From positions 1-5,446 of the forward strand of contig CAMLHT010000251.1 of assembly GCA_946479895.1 (NCBI GenBank): a stretch of 5,446 nucleotides of DNA, in the 5' to 3' direction. The notes under the pieces were generated by a model, which was given only the letters and a program-made list of their open reading frames with translations, ran no database searches and was not told the DNA's origin. The position numbers were made by a program, and so were the translations under genes. The first letter of the stretch is position 1, and each line of letters opens with the position of its first letter. The DNA comes from an uncultured Gemmatimonadota bacterium. Lineage in GTDB: Bacteria; Gemmatimonadota; Gemmatimonadetes; Gemmatimonadales; Gemmatimonadaceae. Positions 1 through 4,728 of the stretch are shown piece by piece.

Positions 1-48
1 GGCTATGGCAGCAGCGTGACTCGTCCCGACTCCTCGCCGCGCAGTCGA

Positions 49-723
49 TCAGTCGAGTGGCGGCGGGGCCTGTCTGCGGGCGTCGGCCTTCATCTGGTCA
101 CCGGCGCTGACGGCGACTTCGACGCGGCGGTTGGCGGCGCGGCCGGCTTCGGTGTCGTTGGACTGGACCGGCTCGCTCTCGCCACGGCCGGCGGAGACGA
201 CGCGGGTCGAGGGCACGCCCTTCATGATGAGATAGTTCGCGACCGACAGCGCGCGCTTCTCGGAGAGCGTCTGGTTGTACTGCGCCGTGCCGACGGAGTC
301 GGTGTGGCCGACGAGCATCAGCTTGGAGTCGCCGAAGCTGGCGAGATTCGCGGCGAGGTTGTCGAGGTTCTGGCGCGCGGCGGGCTTGAGCGCGTCGGAG
401 TTGAAGTCGAAGAGGATGCCGGAATCGAAGGTGACGACGAGGCCTTCGCCGACGCGGGTGACCGTGGCGCCGGGGACGCTGGCGGTGATCTCCTTGGCCT
501 TCTGGTCCATCTGGTGGCCGATGATGGCGCCGGCGGCGCCGCCGACGGCCGCGCCGATGATGGCGCCGCGGGCGGTGGAGCCCGTCTGGTTCCCGATCAC
601 GCCGCCGACGGCGGCTCCGGCGGCCGCACCGATGACGGCGCCCTTCTCCTTCTGGGTGTTCAGCGACGCGCAGGCCGACAGGGCCACGGCGAGCGCGGCG
701 GTTCTGATGATGCGAATGGACAT
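49..723 (-). CDS. OmpA-family outer-membrane lipoprotein with glycine-zipper N-terminus
   Basis: Predicted 224-residue lipoprotein that probably links the outer membrane to peptidoglycan. The start at 723 is chosen because a GGAGA Shine-Dalgarno (728-732) lies 4 nt upstream and because it opens directly into a lipoprotein signal peptide with lipobox LSAC (Cys18). An upstream in-frame ATG at 777 would bury the signal. Residues about 28-70 are a Gly/Ala-rich double glycine zipper (repeats of GAxxGAAxGGxxG type), a membrane-inserting segment. Residues about 95-205 are an OmpA C-terminal domain with the expected FDFNS, GHTDSVG, LSxxRAxxV and NRRVE motifs. Asp142 and Arg157 have the 15-residue spacing of the peptidoglycan diaminopimelate-binding pair in OmpA proteins. 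The layout resembles E. coli YiaD. The tail after the domain is short and proline-rich. It is transcribed away from the BsuPI gene, with about 400 nt between them, so it is probably its own unit. No terminator is visible in the 48 nt left of it. Confidence 0.93.
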   Translation of the reverse strand: MSIRIIRTAALAVALSACASLNTQKEKGAVIGAAAGAAVGGVIGNQTGSTARGAIIGAAVGGAAGAIIGHQMDQKAKEITASVPGATVTRVGEGLVVTFDSGILFDFNSDALKPAARQNLDNLAANLASFGDSKLMLVGHTDSVGTAQYNQTLSEKRALSVANYLIMKGVPSTRVVSAGRGESEPVQSNDTEAGRAANRRVEVAVSAGDQMKADARRQAPPPLD

Positions 724-751
724 ACGTTCTCCGTTACACGAGAAATGGGTG

Positions 752-766
752 GCTGACTGCGTCAGC
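752..766 (-). promoter_or_regulatory. Small perfect dyad in the OmpA-lipoprotein leader
   Basis: GCTGAC-TGC-GTCAGC is a perfect 6-bp inverted repeat with a 3-nt centre, located 28 nt upstream of the OmpA-lipoprotein start codon. It could be an operator or a leader hairpin. I could not identify a convincing -35/-10 pair around it, so only the symmetry is observed and the role is a guess. Confidence 0.25.
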
Positions 767-840
767 GCGAGGTGCACGACGCGGGCCGCGGGCCTGGGGA
801 AGGGGAGAAATGGGGTGGCGGGGACGGCTACTGGTGGCGG

Positions 841-1050
841 GCTGGCTGTCGGCCTGGCTGCGGCTGTCGGCTGTCGGTGCCGGCCTTCCGCTCTCGGCTA
901 TGGCTATGGCTGGGCTGGCGGCTGACGGCCAGCGGCTCGCCAGCGGCTGGCCGCCAGCTTCAGGCGGATGACCGAGAGCCCGCCATAGCGGTAGCCGACA
1001 GCTGCGAGCGGGCACCGACAGCTGACGCCTGCAGCCAGGCCGAAAGCGGA
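841..1050. repeat. Palindromic mosaic of short GC-rich repeats in a gene-free region
   Basis: The 409-nt gap between the two minus-strand genes contains no credible gene. It is filled by short motifs (GGCTGTCGG, GGCTATGGC, GCCAGCGGCT) that recur on both strands in nearly mirrored order. Perfect inverted pairs include 850-861 with 1031-1042 (12 bp), 870-881 with 1011-1022 (12 bp), 863-871 with 994-1002 (9 bp), 891-897 with 972-978 (7 bp) and 898-904 with 982-988 (7 bp). At the centre, 914-922 pairs with 950-958 around a tandem copy of GCCAGCGGCT. The whole resembles a large degenerate cruciform. A further copy of GGCTATGGC lies at 1-9, on the other side of the OmpA gene. Open frames across it are low-complexity Ala/Gly/Arg/Ser translations of the repeat and were not called. 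Confidence 0.7.
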
Positions 1051-1077
1051 AGCCGCGCGGAGTCGACCTTCCACCCG

Positions 1078-1109
1078 AAAAGAAAAAGGCCGGGCGATCA
1101 GCCCGGCCT
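1078..1109 (-). terminator. Rho-independent terminator of the BsuPI-domain gene
   Basis: On the minus strand, 23 nt past the stop of the BsuPI gene, a perfect 9-bp stem AGGCCGGGC/GCCCGGCCT with a 5-nt loop is followed by TTTTTCTTTT (ending at 1078). This is the standard intrinsic terminator layout. On the plus strand no U-tract follows the stem, so termination is one-way. Confidence 0.9.
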
Positions 1110-1132
1110 CCCCGCCACTCCCACCGCCCGGC

Positions 1133-1657
1133 TCAGGGTCGCTCGAACGCGACCTTCTGCTCGATCGGGTAGTTGCTGCTCCGCAGCACCGCGATCGCGG
1201 TGAACTTGCCCGCCATCGCCGGCGACCACTTCTCGCTGACGGTGATGCTCTCGCCCTTGCCGAGCAGCTTGTTCTGCACCGACTGGGTGAAGAGGCGGCC
1301 GTCGGCCCAGCGCCACACTTCGCGGCCGACGGAGTCGACGACGACGAAGTCGTAGGCCTGGCCGGAGGGGAAGTTCACCTCGACGCTCTTCGGCGTCTTG
1401 TTGACGACGCGAAGGGCGAAGCGGACCTCGTCGCCGCTCTGCGCGACGTCGAAGGTGGTGGCGAGCGTTGCGGATCCGCTCTTTACAGTTTTCTCAACAG
1501 CGTCCGTGGAACGCATGCCGCCGCCGGCCATGGACGCGAGGGCGATGCCCTGTTGCGCGACGTCGCGATCGATGGCGACATCGGAGCGCGTGCTCGGGCC
1601 GCAGGCGGAAGCCAGCGTACCGACGAAAACCAGTGAAACAGCGTGACGGAGGTTCAT
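1133..1657 (-). CDS. BsuPI-domain lipoprotein (intracellular proteinase inhibitor fold)
   Basis: Predicted 174-residue secreted lipoprotein. The start at 1657 gives a compact signal peptide ending in LASA-Cys19. A longer frame from 1753 would put 32 residues before the signal and was rejected. No strong Shine-Dalgarno is visible (CTGGTCCC precedes the ATG). After a low-complexity linker (about 20-65), residues about 66-172 match the BsuPI family: beta-rich, with FALRVVNKTPKSVEVNFPSG, a YDF strand, GREVWRWADG (Trp115, Trp117), a LFTQS segment, then GKGES and a KW near 143-144. BsuPI from Bacillus subtilis inhibits an intracellular serine protease. Many homologous domains in Gram-negatives are exported and of unknown role, so the lipidated form here points to an envelope function rather than cytoplasmic protease control. 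The gene is divergent from the atp operon and ends at its own terminator. Confidence 0.87.
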   Translation of the reverse strand: MNLRHAVSLVFVGTLASACGPSTRSDVAIDRDVAQQGIALASMAGGGMRSTDAVEKTVKSGSATLATTFDVAQSGDEVRFALRVVNKTPKSVEVNFPSGQAYDFVVVDSVGREVWRWADGRLFTQSVQNKLLGKGESITVSEKWSPAMAGKFTAIAVLRSSNYPIEQKVAFERP

Positions 1658-1721
1658 GGGACCAGCAGCGGGGGGCACGATGCAATTGTTGAGGGCGTCG
1701 CTCACAAATCGTGCGATGCCG

Positions 1722-1750
1722 AACTTATCAACGGCCAGACGATTGCGCAA
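1722..1750 (-). promoter_or_regulatory. Possible promoter of the BsuPI-domain gene
   Basis: On the minus strand TTGCGC (1750-1745) and TAAGTT (1727-1722) are separated by exactly 17 nt. This would give a 5' leader of roughly 57-60 nt before the ATG at 1657. Each hexamer matches the sigma-70 consensus at only about half its positions, so this is a candidate. It is modestly supported by the same spacing and the same TTGCG -35 core in the opposing candidate at 1847-1875. Confidence 0.3.
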
Positions 1751-1799
1751 CATGAAGCGTCACACTCCATCTTCCGGCAGGACACTGACTTGGACTCAC

Positions 1800-1813
1800 G
1801 TGTCCCGGGTCAC
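1800..1813. promoter_or_regulatory. Operator-like palindrome between the divergent genes
   Basis: GTGTCCCGGGTCAC is a 14-nt dyad with a single symmetric T/T mismatch. It lies about 33 nt upstream of the candidate -35 box of the atp operon and between the two divergent transcription units. This position would suit a transcription-factor site. Only the symmetry is observed. Confidence 0.25.
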
Positions 1814-1846
1814 TCGATGGCGGGCTCCACTATGGTCGTGGTTCGC

Positions 1847-1875
1847 TTGCGAAAAATTTCACAAAGTCCTAGCTT
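1847..1875 (+). promoter_or_regulatory. Probable atp operon promoter, close to the first start codon
   Basis: TTGCGA (1847-1852), a 17-nt spacer and TAGCTT (1870-1875) form a sigma-70-like pair in a locally A/T-richer patch of an otherwise GC-rich region. Only 9 nt separate the -10 box from the ATG at 1885, so transcription should begin at or within a few bases of the start codon. No Shine-Dalgarno is present there, which agrees with a leaderless or nearly leaderless message. GCGAAA (1849-1854) and TTTCGC (1874-1879) form an inverted pair straddling the spacer and could bind a regulator. Confidence 0.45.
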
Positions 1876-1884
1876 TCGCGCCGA

Positions 1885-2181
1885 ATGACGGGGGAAAACG
1901 GACGCCAAAACGACCCGGAAACGGGCGCCAAAAGCGACCTTCCGGCCGTCTCGGGGGCGCAGTTCGCGGGGGCCGGCTTCCAGTTCGCGGCCATGGTCAT
2001 CCTGTCCGCGTTCGCCGGCATCTGGCTCGACCGGAAGCTCGGCACCACCCCCTGGATGGTCATCGTCACCGTGTTCGCCGGCGCGGCGCTCGGCTTCTAC
2101 TCACTGTATCGCAACCTCATGAAGGGACAGCGCTTGGGCGAACGTCGGCAATCGGCCGACCGGCGGAACCGGGCCGGATGA
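1885..2181 (+). CDS. atpZ: AtpZ-type small membrane protein (ATPase gene 1 family)
   Basis: A 98-residue protein with a polar N-terminus (1-25), two predicted membrane helices (about 31-47 and 57-75) and a basic Arg-rich tail. The diagnostic stretch is GIWLDRKLGTTPW (45-57) followed by the glycine-rich second helix FAGAALGFYSLYR, typical of the putative F1Fo ATPase subunit family often called AtpZ. Work on Bacillus-type AtpI/AtpZ links them to divalent cation transport, and AtpI to c-ring assembly. Which applies here cannot be told from sequence. It is the first gene of the operon, has no recognisable Shine-Dalgarno, and its TGA overlaps the next ATG by 4 nt (ATGA), implying translational coupling. 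Confidence 0.88.
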   Translation: MTGENGRQNDPETGAKSDLPAVSGAQFAGAGFQFAAMVILSAFAGIWLDRKLGTTPWMVIVTVFAGAALGFYSLYRNLMKGQRLGERRQSADRRNRAG

Positions 2182-2564
2182 CGGCCATGGAATCCGCGGC
2201 GCCGACCCGCCGCCGAATCGGCGGGCTCCCGGGCTTCGCTGCCGCCACCATCGCGCTCATCGCCGCCGGCGCCGGAGCCCTGACCCTGGTCTTCACCGGG
2301 CCGGGCGACGCCCGCGCGATCTGGCTCAGCGCCGTCGTCGCCGCCGTCTCCCAGATCGCCGCCTTCCCGGCGGTCCGGAAGCTCACCGCGGCCAACCTCA
2401 TGGTGGGCTGGGGGGCGGGAAGCCTCGTCCGGTTCGCCACCCTCCTGGTCTACGCCCTCGTCGGCAACTTCGCGCTCCACCTGTCGATGACGCCCGCCCT
2501 CGTCAGCCTGGCCCTGTTTTATTTCATGTCGATGGTGATCGAACCGCTGTTCCTACGGTCATGA
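2178..2564 (+). CDS. atpI: AtpI-type ATP synthase accessory membrane protein
   Basis: A 128-residue, very hydrophobic protein with four predicted helices (about 20-40, 46-65, 74-97 and 105-125) and a short Arg-rich N-terminus. The ATP synthase I family has this size and topology, and this is the usual position directly before atpB. A conserved-looking Glu-Pro (122-123) closes the last helix. AtpI proteins assist c-ring assembly in some bacteria but are not part of the finished enzyme. The start at 2178 overlaps the upstream stop as ATGA; a second ATG at 2187 is possible. The stop overlaps the atpB start in the same way. Family assignment rests mainly on position and topology because the sequence is poorly conserved. 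Another small Fo-associated membrane protein remains possible. Confidence 0.78.
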   Translation: MTAMESAAPTRRRIGGLPGFAAATIALIAAGAGALTLVFTGPGDARAIWLSAVVAAVSQIAAFPAVRKLTAANLMVGWGAGSLVRFATLLVYALVGNFALHLSMTPALVSLALFYFMSMVIEPLFLRS

Positions 2565-3568
2565 ACCTCTCCAAGACGCTGATCCTCGCCGCGCTCGTCG
2601 CGGCTCCCGCATTCGCCTCCGCCTCCGCCCAGGAGCACGGCGCCGCCCCGGCAGCCGCTCCGGCCGAGCAGCATGCCACGACGCCGGCGCCGATCGCCGG
2701 CCTCGACACGATTCCCGTGGCCGCCGAGAAGAAGGGGAATGCCGATTACATCATGCCGCACCTCACGGACTCGAAGCACCTCGAGCTCCCGTGCGTGAAG
2801 AACTGGCGCGAATGGGCGTGCGGCGTGGCGATCCCGACGGTGTACCTGCCGGGCACGCACTTCGACATCATGCCGACGAAGCACGGCGTGTTCCTCATCC
2901 TCACGGCGTTCGTGACCTGCCTGCTGCTCATCACGCTCGCGCGTCGCCATGCCCGCGACACGGACGCGATCGGCCGGCCGCGCGGCGCGCCGGCGGGCCT
3001 GGAGGGCGTCGTCCTCTACCTGCGCAACGAGGTCTTCCTCAAGGCGCTGGGCGGCCACGGCGGCGAGAAGTACGTCCCGTTCGTGATGACGCTGTTCTTC
3101 TTCATCATGATCGCCAACCTGTTCGGGCTCCTGCCCTGGGGCGCGAGCGCCACGGGCAACCTGGCCGTCACCGGCGCGCTGGCGCTGATCACGCTCGTGA
3201 TGGTGGAAGTCGCGGGCATGCGGGCGCTGGGCAAGGGCTACATCGGCACGCTCATCTACTGGCCGCACGACATGCCGTTCTTCGGCAAGGCGCTGCTCAC
3301 CATCCTGATGACGCCGATCGAGATCCTCGGCAAGCTCACGAAGCCGTTCGCCCTGACCGTGCGTCTCTTCGCGAACATGGTAGCGGGCCACGTGATCCTG
3401 CTGGCGTTCATGGGGATGATCTTCACCTCGGTGGCGCTGGGCGTGTTCGGCCTGGGCTTCGCGGTGCTCATGATGTTCATGGAGCTGGGCGTCGCGGTGC
3501 TTCAGGCGTTCATCTTCGCGGTGCTGGCGTCGGTGTTCATCGGCCAGATCCGGACTGCGCACCACTAG
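2561..3568 (+). CDS. atpB: ATP synthase Fo subunit a, with signal peptide and long periplasmic N-terminus
   Basis: A 335-residue proton-channel subunit, longer than the about 270 residues of E. coli AtpB because of an N-terminal extension. Residues 1-23 form a Sec signal peptide with predicted cleavage ASA/QEHG. Residues 24-105 are an Ala/Pro-rich then more ordered exported region with two cysteines (78 and 87). The membrane core follows. Hallmarks are the first helix after PTKHG (about 107-127), NLFGLLPW (186-193), TPIEILGKLTKPFALTVRLFANMVAGH with the essential Arg268 (equivalent to E. coli Arg210), and the last helix ELGVAVLQAFIFAVLASVFIG with Gln315 (equivalent to Gln252). Subunit a forms the two half-channels against the c-ring. 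The start is fixed by the ATGA overlap with atpI and by the signal peptide; no strong Shine-Dalgarno precedes it. A tandem repeat begins at the base after its stop codon. Confidence 0.97.
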   Translation: MNLSKTLILAALVAAPAFASASAQEHGAAPAAAPAEQHATTPAPIAGLDTIPVAAEKKGNADYIMPHLTDSKHLELPCVKNWREWACGVAIPTVYLPGTHFDIMPTKHGVFLILTAFVTCLLLITLARRHARDTDAIGRPRGAPAGLEGVVLYLRNEVFLKALGGHGGEKYVPFVMTLFFFIMIANLFGLLPWGASATGNLAVTGALALITLVMVEVAGMRALGKGYIGTLIYWPHDMPFFGKALLTILMTPIEILGKLTKPFALTVRLFANMVAGHVILLAFMGMIFTSVALGVFGLGFAVLMMFMELGVAVLQAFIFAVLASVFIGQIRTAHH

Positions 3569-3603
3569 CGGAGGGCGGAGGCCGGAGGACGGAGGCCGGA
3601 GTG
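3569..3603. repeat. Heptamer tandem repeat CGGAGGN directly after atpB
   Basis: Five consecutive 7-nt units (CGGAGGG, CGGAGGC, CGGAGGA, CGGAGGC, CGGAGTG) start at the first base after the atpB stop codon. Four of the five contain GGAGG, identical to a strong Shine-Dalgarno core, but no start codon follows at a suitable distance. The units resemble the decamers found in the hairpin downstream of atpH. Confidence 0.85.
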
Positions 3604-3645
3604 TGTTGGGCTGGGCGTCGTGTCACTCCGCGACGACCAGGGTAG

Positions 3646-3714
3646 CCAGTCGAGTGACTGGTGATTTCCGCTGGGACCCGGGGTCCCGCTGGCGGAGAGC
3701 GCCGCGAGGCGCGG
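3646..3714 (+). repeat. Three short hairpins in the atpB-atpE spacer
   Basis: Three perfect stem-loops follow one another: CCAGTC/GACTGG at 3646-3661 (4-nt loop), GGGACC/GGTCCC at 3673-3687 (3-nt loop) and CCGCG/CGCGG at 3702-3714 (3-nt loop). None is followed by a U-tract, so they are not intrinsic terminators. They end 24 nt before the atpE Shine-Dalgarno and leave an unstructured, A-rich stretch in front of it. This fits an mRNA processing, stability or translation-tuning role for the c-subunit cistron. Confidence 0.6.
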
Positions 3715-3738
3715 AGTAAACGGCAAGAATCTTCACAT

Positions 3739-3743
3739 AAGGA
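3739..3743 (+). promoter_or_regulatory. Ribosome binding site of atpE
   Basis: AAGGA lies 7 nt before the ATG at 3751, within the A-rich leader ACATAAGGAAAAG. It is the clearest Shine-Dalgarno among the atp genes here, and it selects 3751 over an upstream in-frame ATG at 3661. The other atp genes begin by overlap or with weak sites, so atpE appears set up for independent, strong initiation. Confidence 0.8.
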
Positions 3744-3750
3744 AAAGTTC

Positions 3751-4032
3751 ATGACCATCCTTCCAATGCTTCAGGCGGCGGCTGGCTACACCCGCGAGTA
3801 CTCGGCGGCGTGGGGCCTGCTCGGCGCGGCCGTCGGCGCGGGTCTCGCGGCGATCGGCGCTGGTCTCGGCATCGGCCGCATCGGCGGCTCGGCGACCGAG
3901 GGCATGGCGCGTCAGCCGGAAATCGCCGGCACGATCCAGACGGGCGGCCTGATCCTCGCGGCCCTCGTCGAGGGCGCGGCGTTCTTCGCGATCGTCGTCT
4001 GCCTGCTCATCTCGCTCAAGTTCACGTTCTAA
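3751..4032 (+). CDS. atpE: ATP synthase Fo subunit c (proteolipid)
   Basis: A 93-residue two-helix hairpin protein that forms the rotor ring. After an N-terminus of about 18 residues, helix 1 (about 21-46) carries the GxGxGxG packing pattern. The polar loop contains Arg54-Gln55-Pro56, which contacts subunits gamma and epsilon. Helix 2 (about 60-90) carries the ion-binding carboxylate Glu74 in ALVEGAAFF. Counting from the RQP loop, the Ilyobacter Na+ ligands are absent: the Gln32 position is Ile41, Ser66 is Gly75 and Tyr70 is Phe79. Proton coupling is therefore inferred. It has its own good Shine-Dalgarno and is separated from atpB and atpF by structured spacers, consistent with higher expression. 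Confidence 0.97.
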   Translation: MTILPMLQAAAGYTREYSAAWGLLGAAVGAGLAAIGAGLGIGRIGGSATEGMARQPEIAGTIQTGGLILAALVEGAAFFAIVVCLLISLKFTF

Positions 4033-4045
4033 TCACGCGGATCTC

Positions 4046-4097
4046 CGGATCCGACGGATCCGCGCGGATCGATTCACCCGGGTGAGTCGATCCGCGC
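4046..4097 (+). repeat. Tandem hairpins with GGATC repeats after atpE
   Basis: The atpE-atpF spacer carries four GGATC motifs (from 4039, 4047, 4056 and 4067). Two palindromic octamers CGGATCCG (4046-4053 and 4055-4062), one base apart, can pair. They are followed by a near-perfect palindrome at 4062-4097 with 18-nt arms. The single non-Watson-Crick position there would be a U-G wobble in RNA. No U-tract follows, so it is not a standard terminator. A strong hairpin just after atpE could protect the c-subunit message or limit read-through into atpF. Confidence 0.75.
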
Positions 4098-4113
4098 ACC
4101 ACCGGAATACCTC

Positions 4114-4728
4114 ATGCGCTTTCGCATTCTTTCATATACCACGGTCCTGACCCTCGGCAACGCCGCCCTCGCCTTCGCCCAGGAGCACGGCGAAGCCGCG
4201 GCCGCGGCCGGCGAGCACGAGACCTTCGCGCTGACGGACATCAGGATGAACCTGATGGTCTGGACGCTCGTCACGTTCCTCGCGGCGTTCTTCTTCCTGA
4301 AGAAGTACGCCTTCCCGCCGATGTTCAAAGCCGTCGAGGCCCGCGAGAAGGCGCTCGAGGAGGCCATCGAGGGCGCGAAGCGGGACCGCGACGCCGCGGC
4401 GCAGCTCCTCGCCCAGCAGCAGGCCGCGCTCGACGCGTCCCGCGGCGAGGCGCAGAAGTACATCGCCGACGCGCGCGGCGTGGCCGAGAAGATGCGCGCC
4501 GACCTCCTCGAGCAGACGCGCAAGGAGCAGGCGGACCTGCTCGAGCGCGCCCGCCGCGACATCGAGGGCGAGCGCGACAAGGCCATCGCCCAGCTCCGCC
4601 GCGAGGCGGTCGAGCTCGCGATCCTCGGCGCCAGCAAGGTCATCGAGGAGAACCTCGACAGCGACAAGAACCGCAAGCTCGTCGAGGGCTACCTCTCGTC
4701 CATCGGCTCCAACAAGGTGACGTCGTAA
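4114..4728 (+). CDS. atpF: ATP synthase Fo subunit b (peripheral stalk), with signal peptide
   Basis: A 204-residue subunit b, longer than the about 156 residues in E. coli. Residues 1-22 look like a Sec signal peptide with cleavage AFA/QEHG, giving a short exported tail (QEHGEAAAAAGEHE). One membrane helix lies at about 46-63, followed by the usual basic LKKYAFPPMF. Residues about 72-165 form a long charged right-handed coiled coil (EAREKALEEAIEGAKRDRD and onward). The C-terminus LRREAVELAILGASKVIEENLD (161-182) matches the conserved delta-binding end of b subunits. Subunit b holds the F1 head against subunit a. The start is supported by the signal peptide; only a weak GGAA (4104-4107) precedes it. 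It overlaps atpH by one base (TAATG). A cyanobacterial b'-type name is possible but there is only one b gene here. Confidence 0.95.
   Translation: MRFRILSYTTVLTLGNAALAFAQEHGEAAAAAGEHETFALTDIRMNLMVWTLVTFLAAFFFLKKYAFPPMFKAVEAREKALEEAIEGAKRDRDAAAQLLAQQQAALDASRGEAQKYIADARGVAEKMRADLLEQTRKEQADLLERARRDIEGERDKAIAQLRREAVELAILGASKVIEENLDSDKNRKLVEGYLSSIGSNKVTS

Noticed and set aside
16..756. Long plus-strand open frame opposite the OmpA lipoprotein gene
   Set aside because: It is a Gly/Ala/Asp-rich antisense shadow caused by high GC. The minus-strand frame has a lipobox, OmpA motifs and a ribosome binding site.
734..1203. Short open frames across the repeat block, on both strands
   Set aside because: Their translations are low-complexity products of the repeats, they lack ribosome binding sites, and they overlap the terminator or the 3' end of the BsuPI gene.
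1656..2177. N-terminal extension of the AtpI-like frame back to 1656
   Set aside because: It would run through the promoter region and the whole atpZ gene in another frame. The ATGA overlap start at 2178 fits the family length.
2519..3565. 348-codon minus-strand open frame opposite atpB
   Set aside because: Its translation is a His/Arg/Glu-rich antisense composition with no domain-like pattern, while the plus strand encodes an unmistakable subunit a.
3569..3750. CRISPR-like or phage-related array in the atpB-atpE spacer
   Set aside because: The units are 7 nt and contiguous, with no unique spacers of the expected length. The later part is simple unrelated hairpins.
4074..4676. Minus-strand open frame opposite atpF
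   Set aside because: Ser/Arg/Ala-rich shadow of the coiled-coil codons of subunit b, with no recognisable features of its own.
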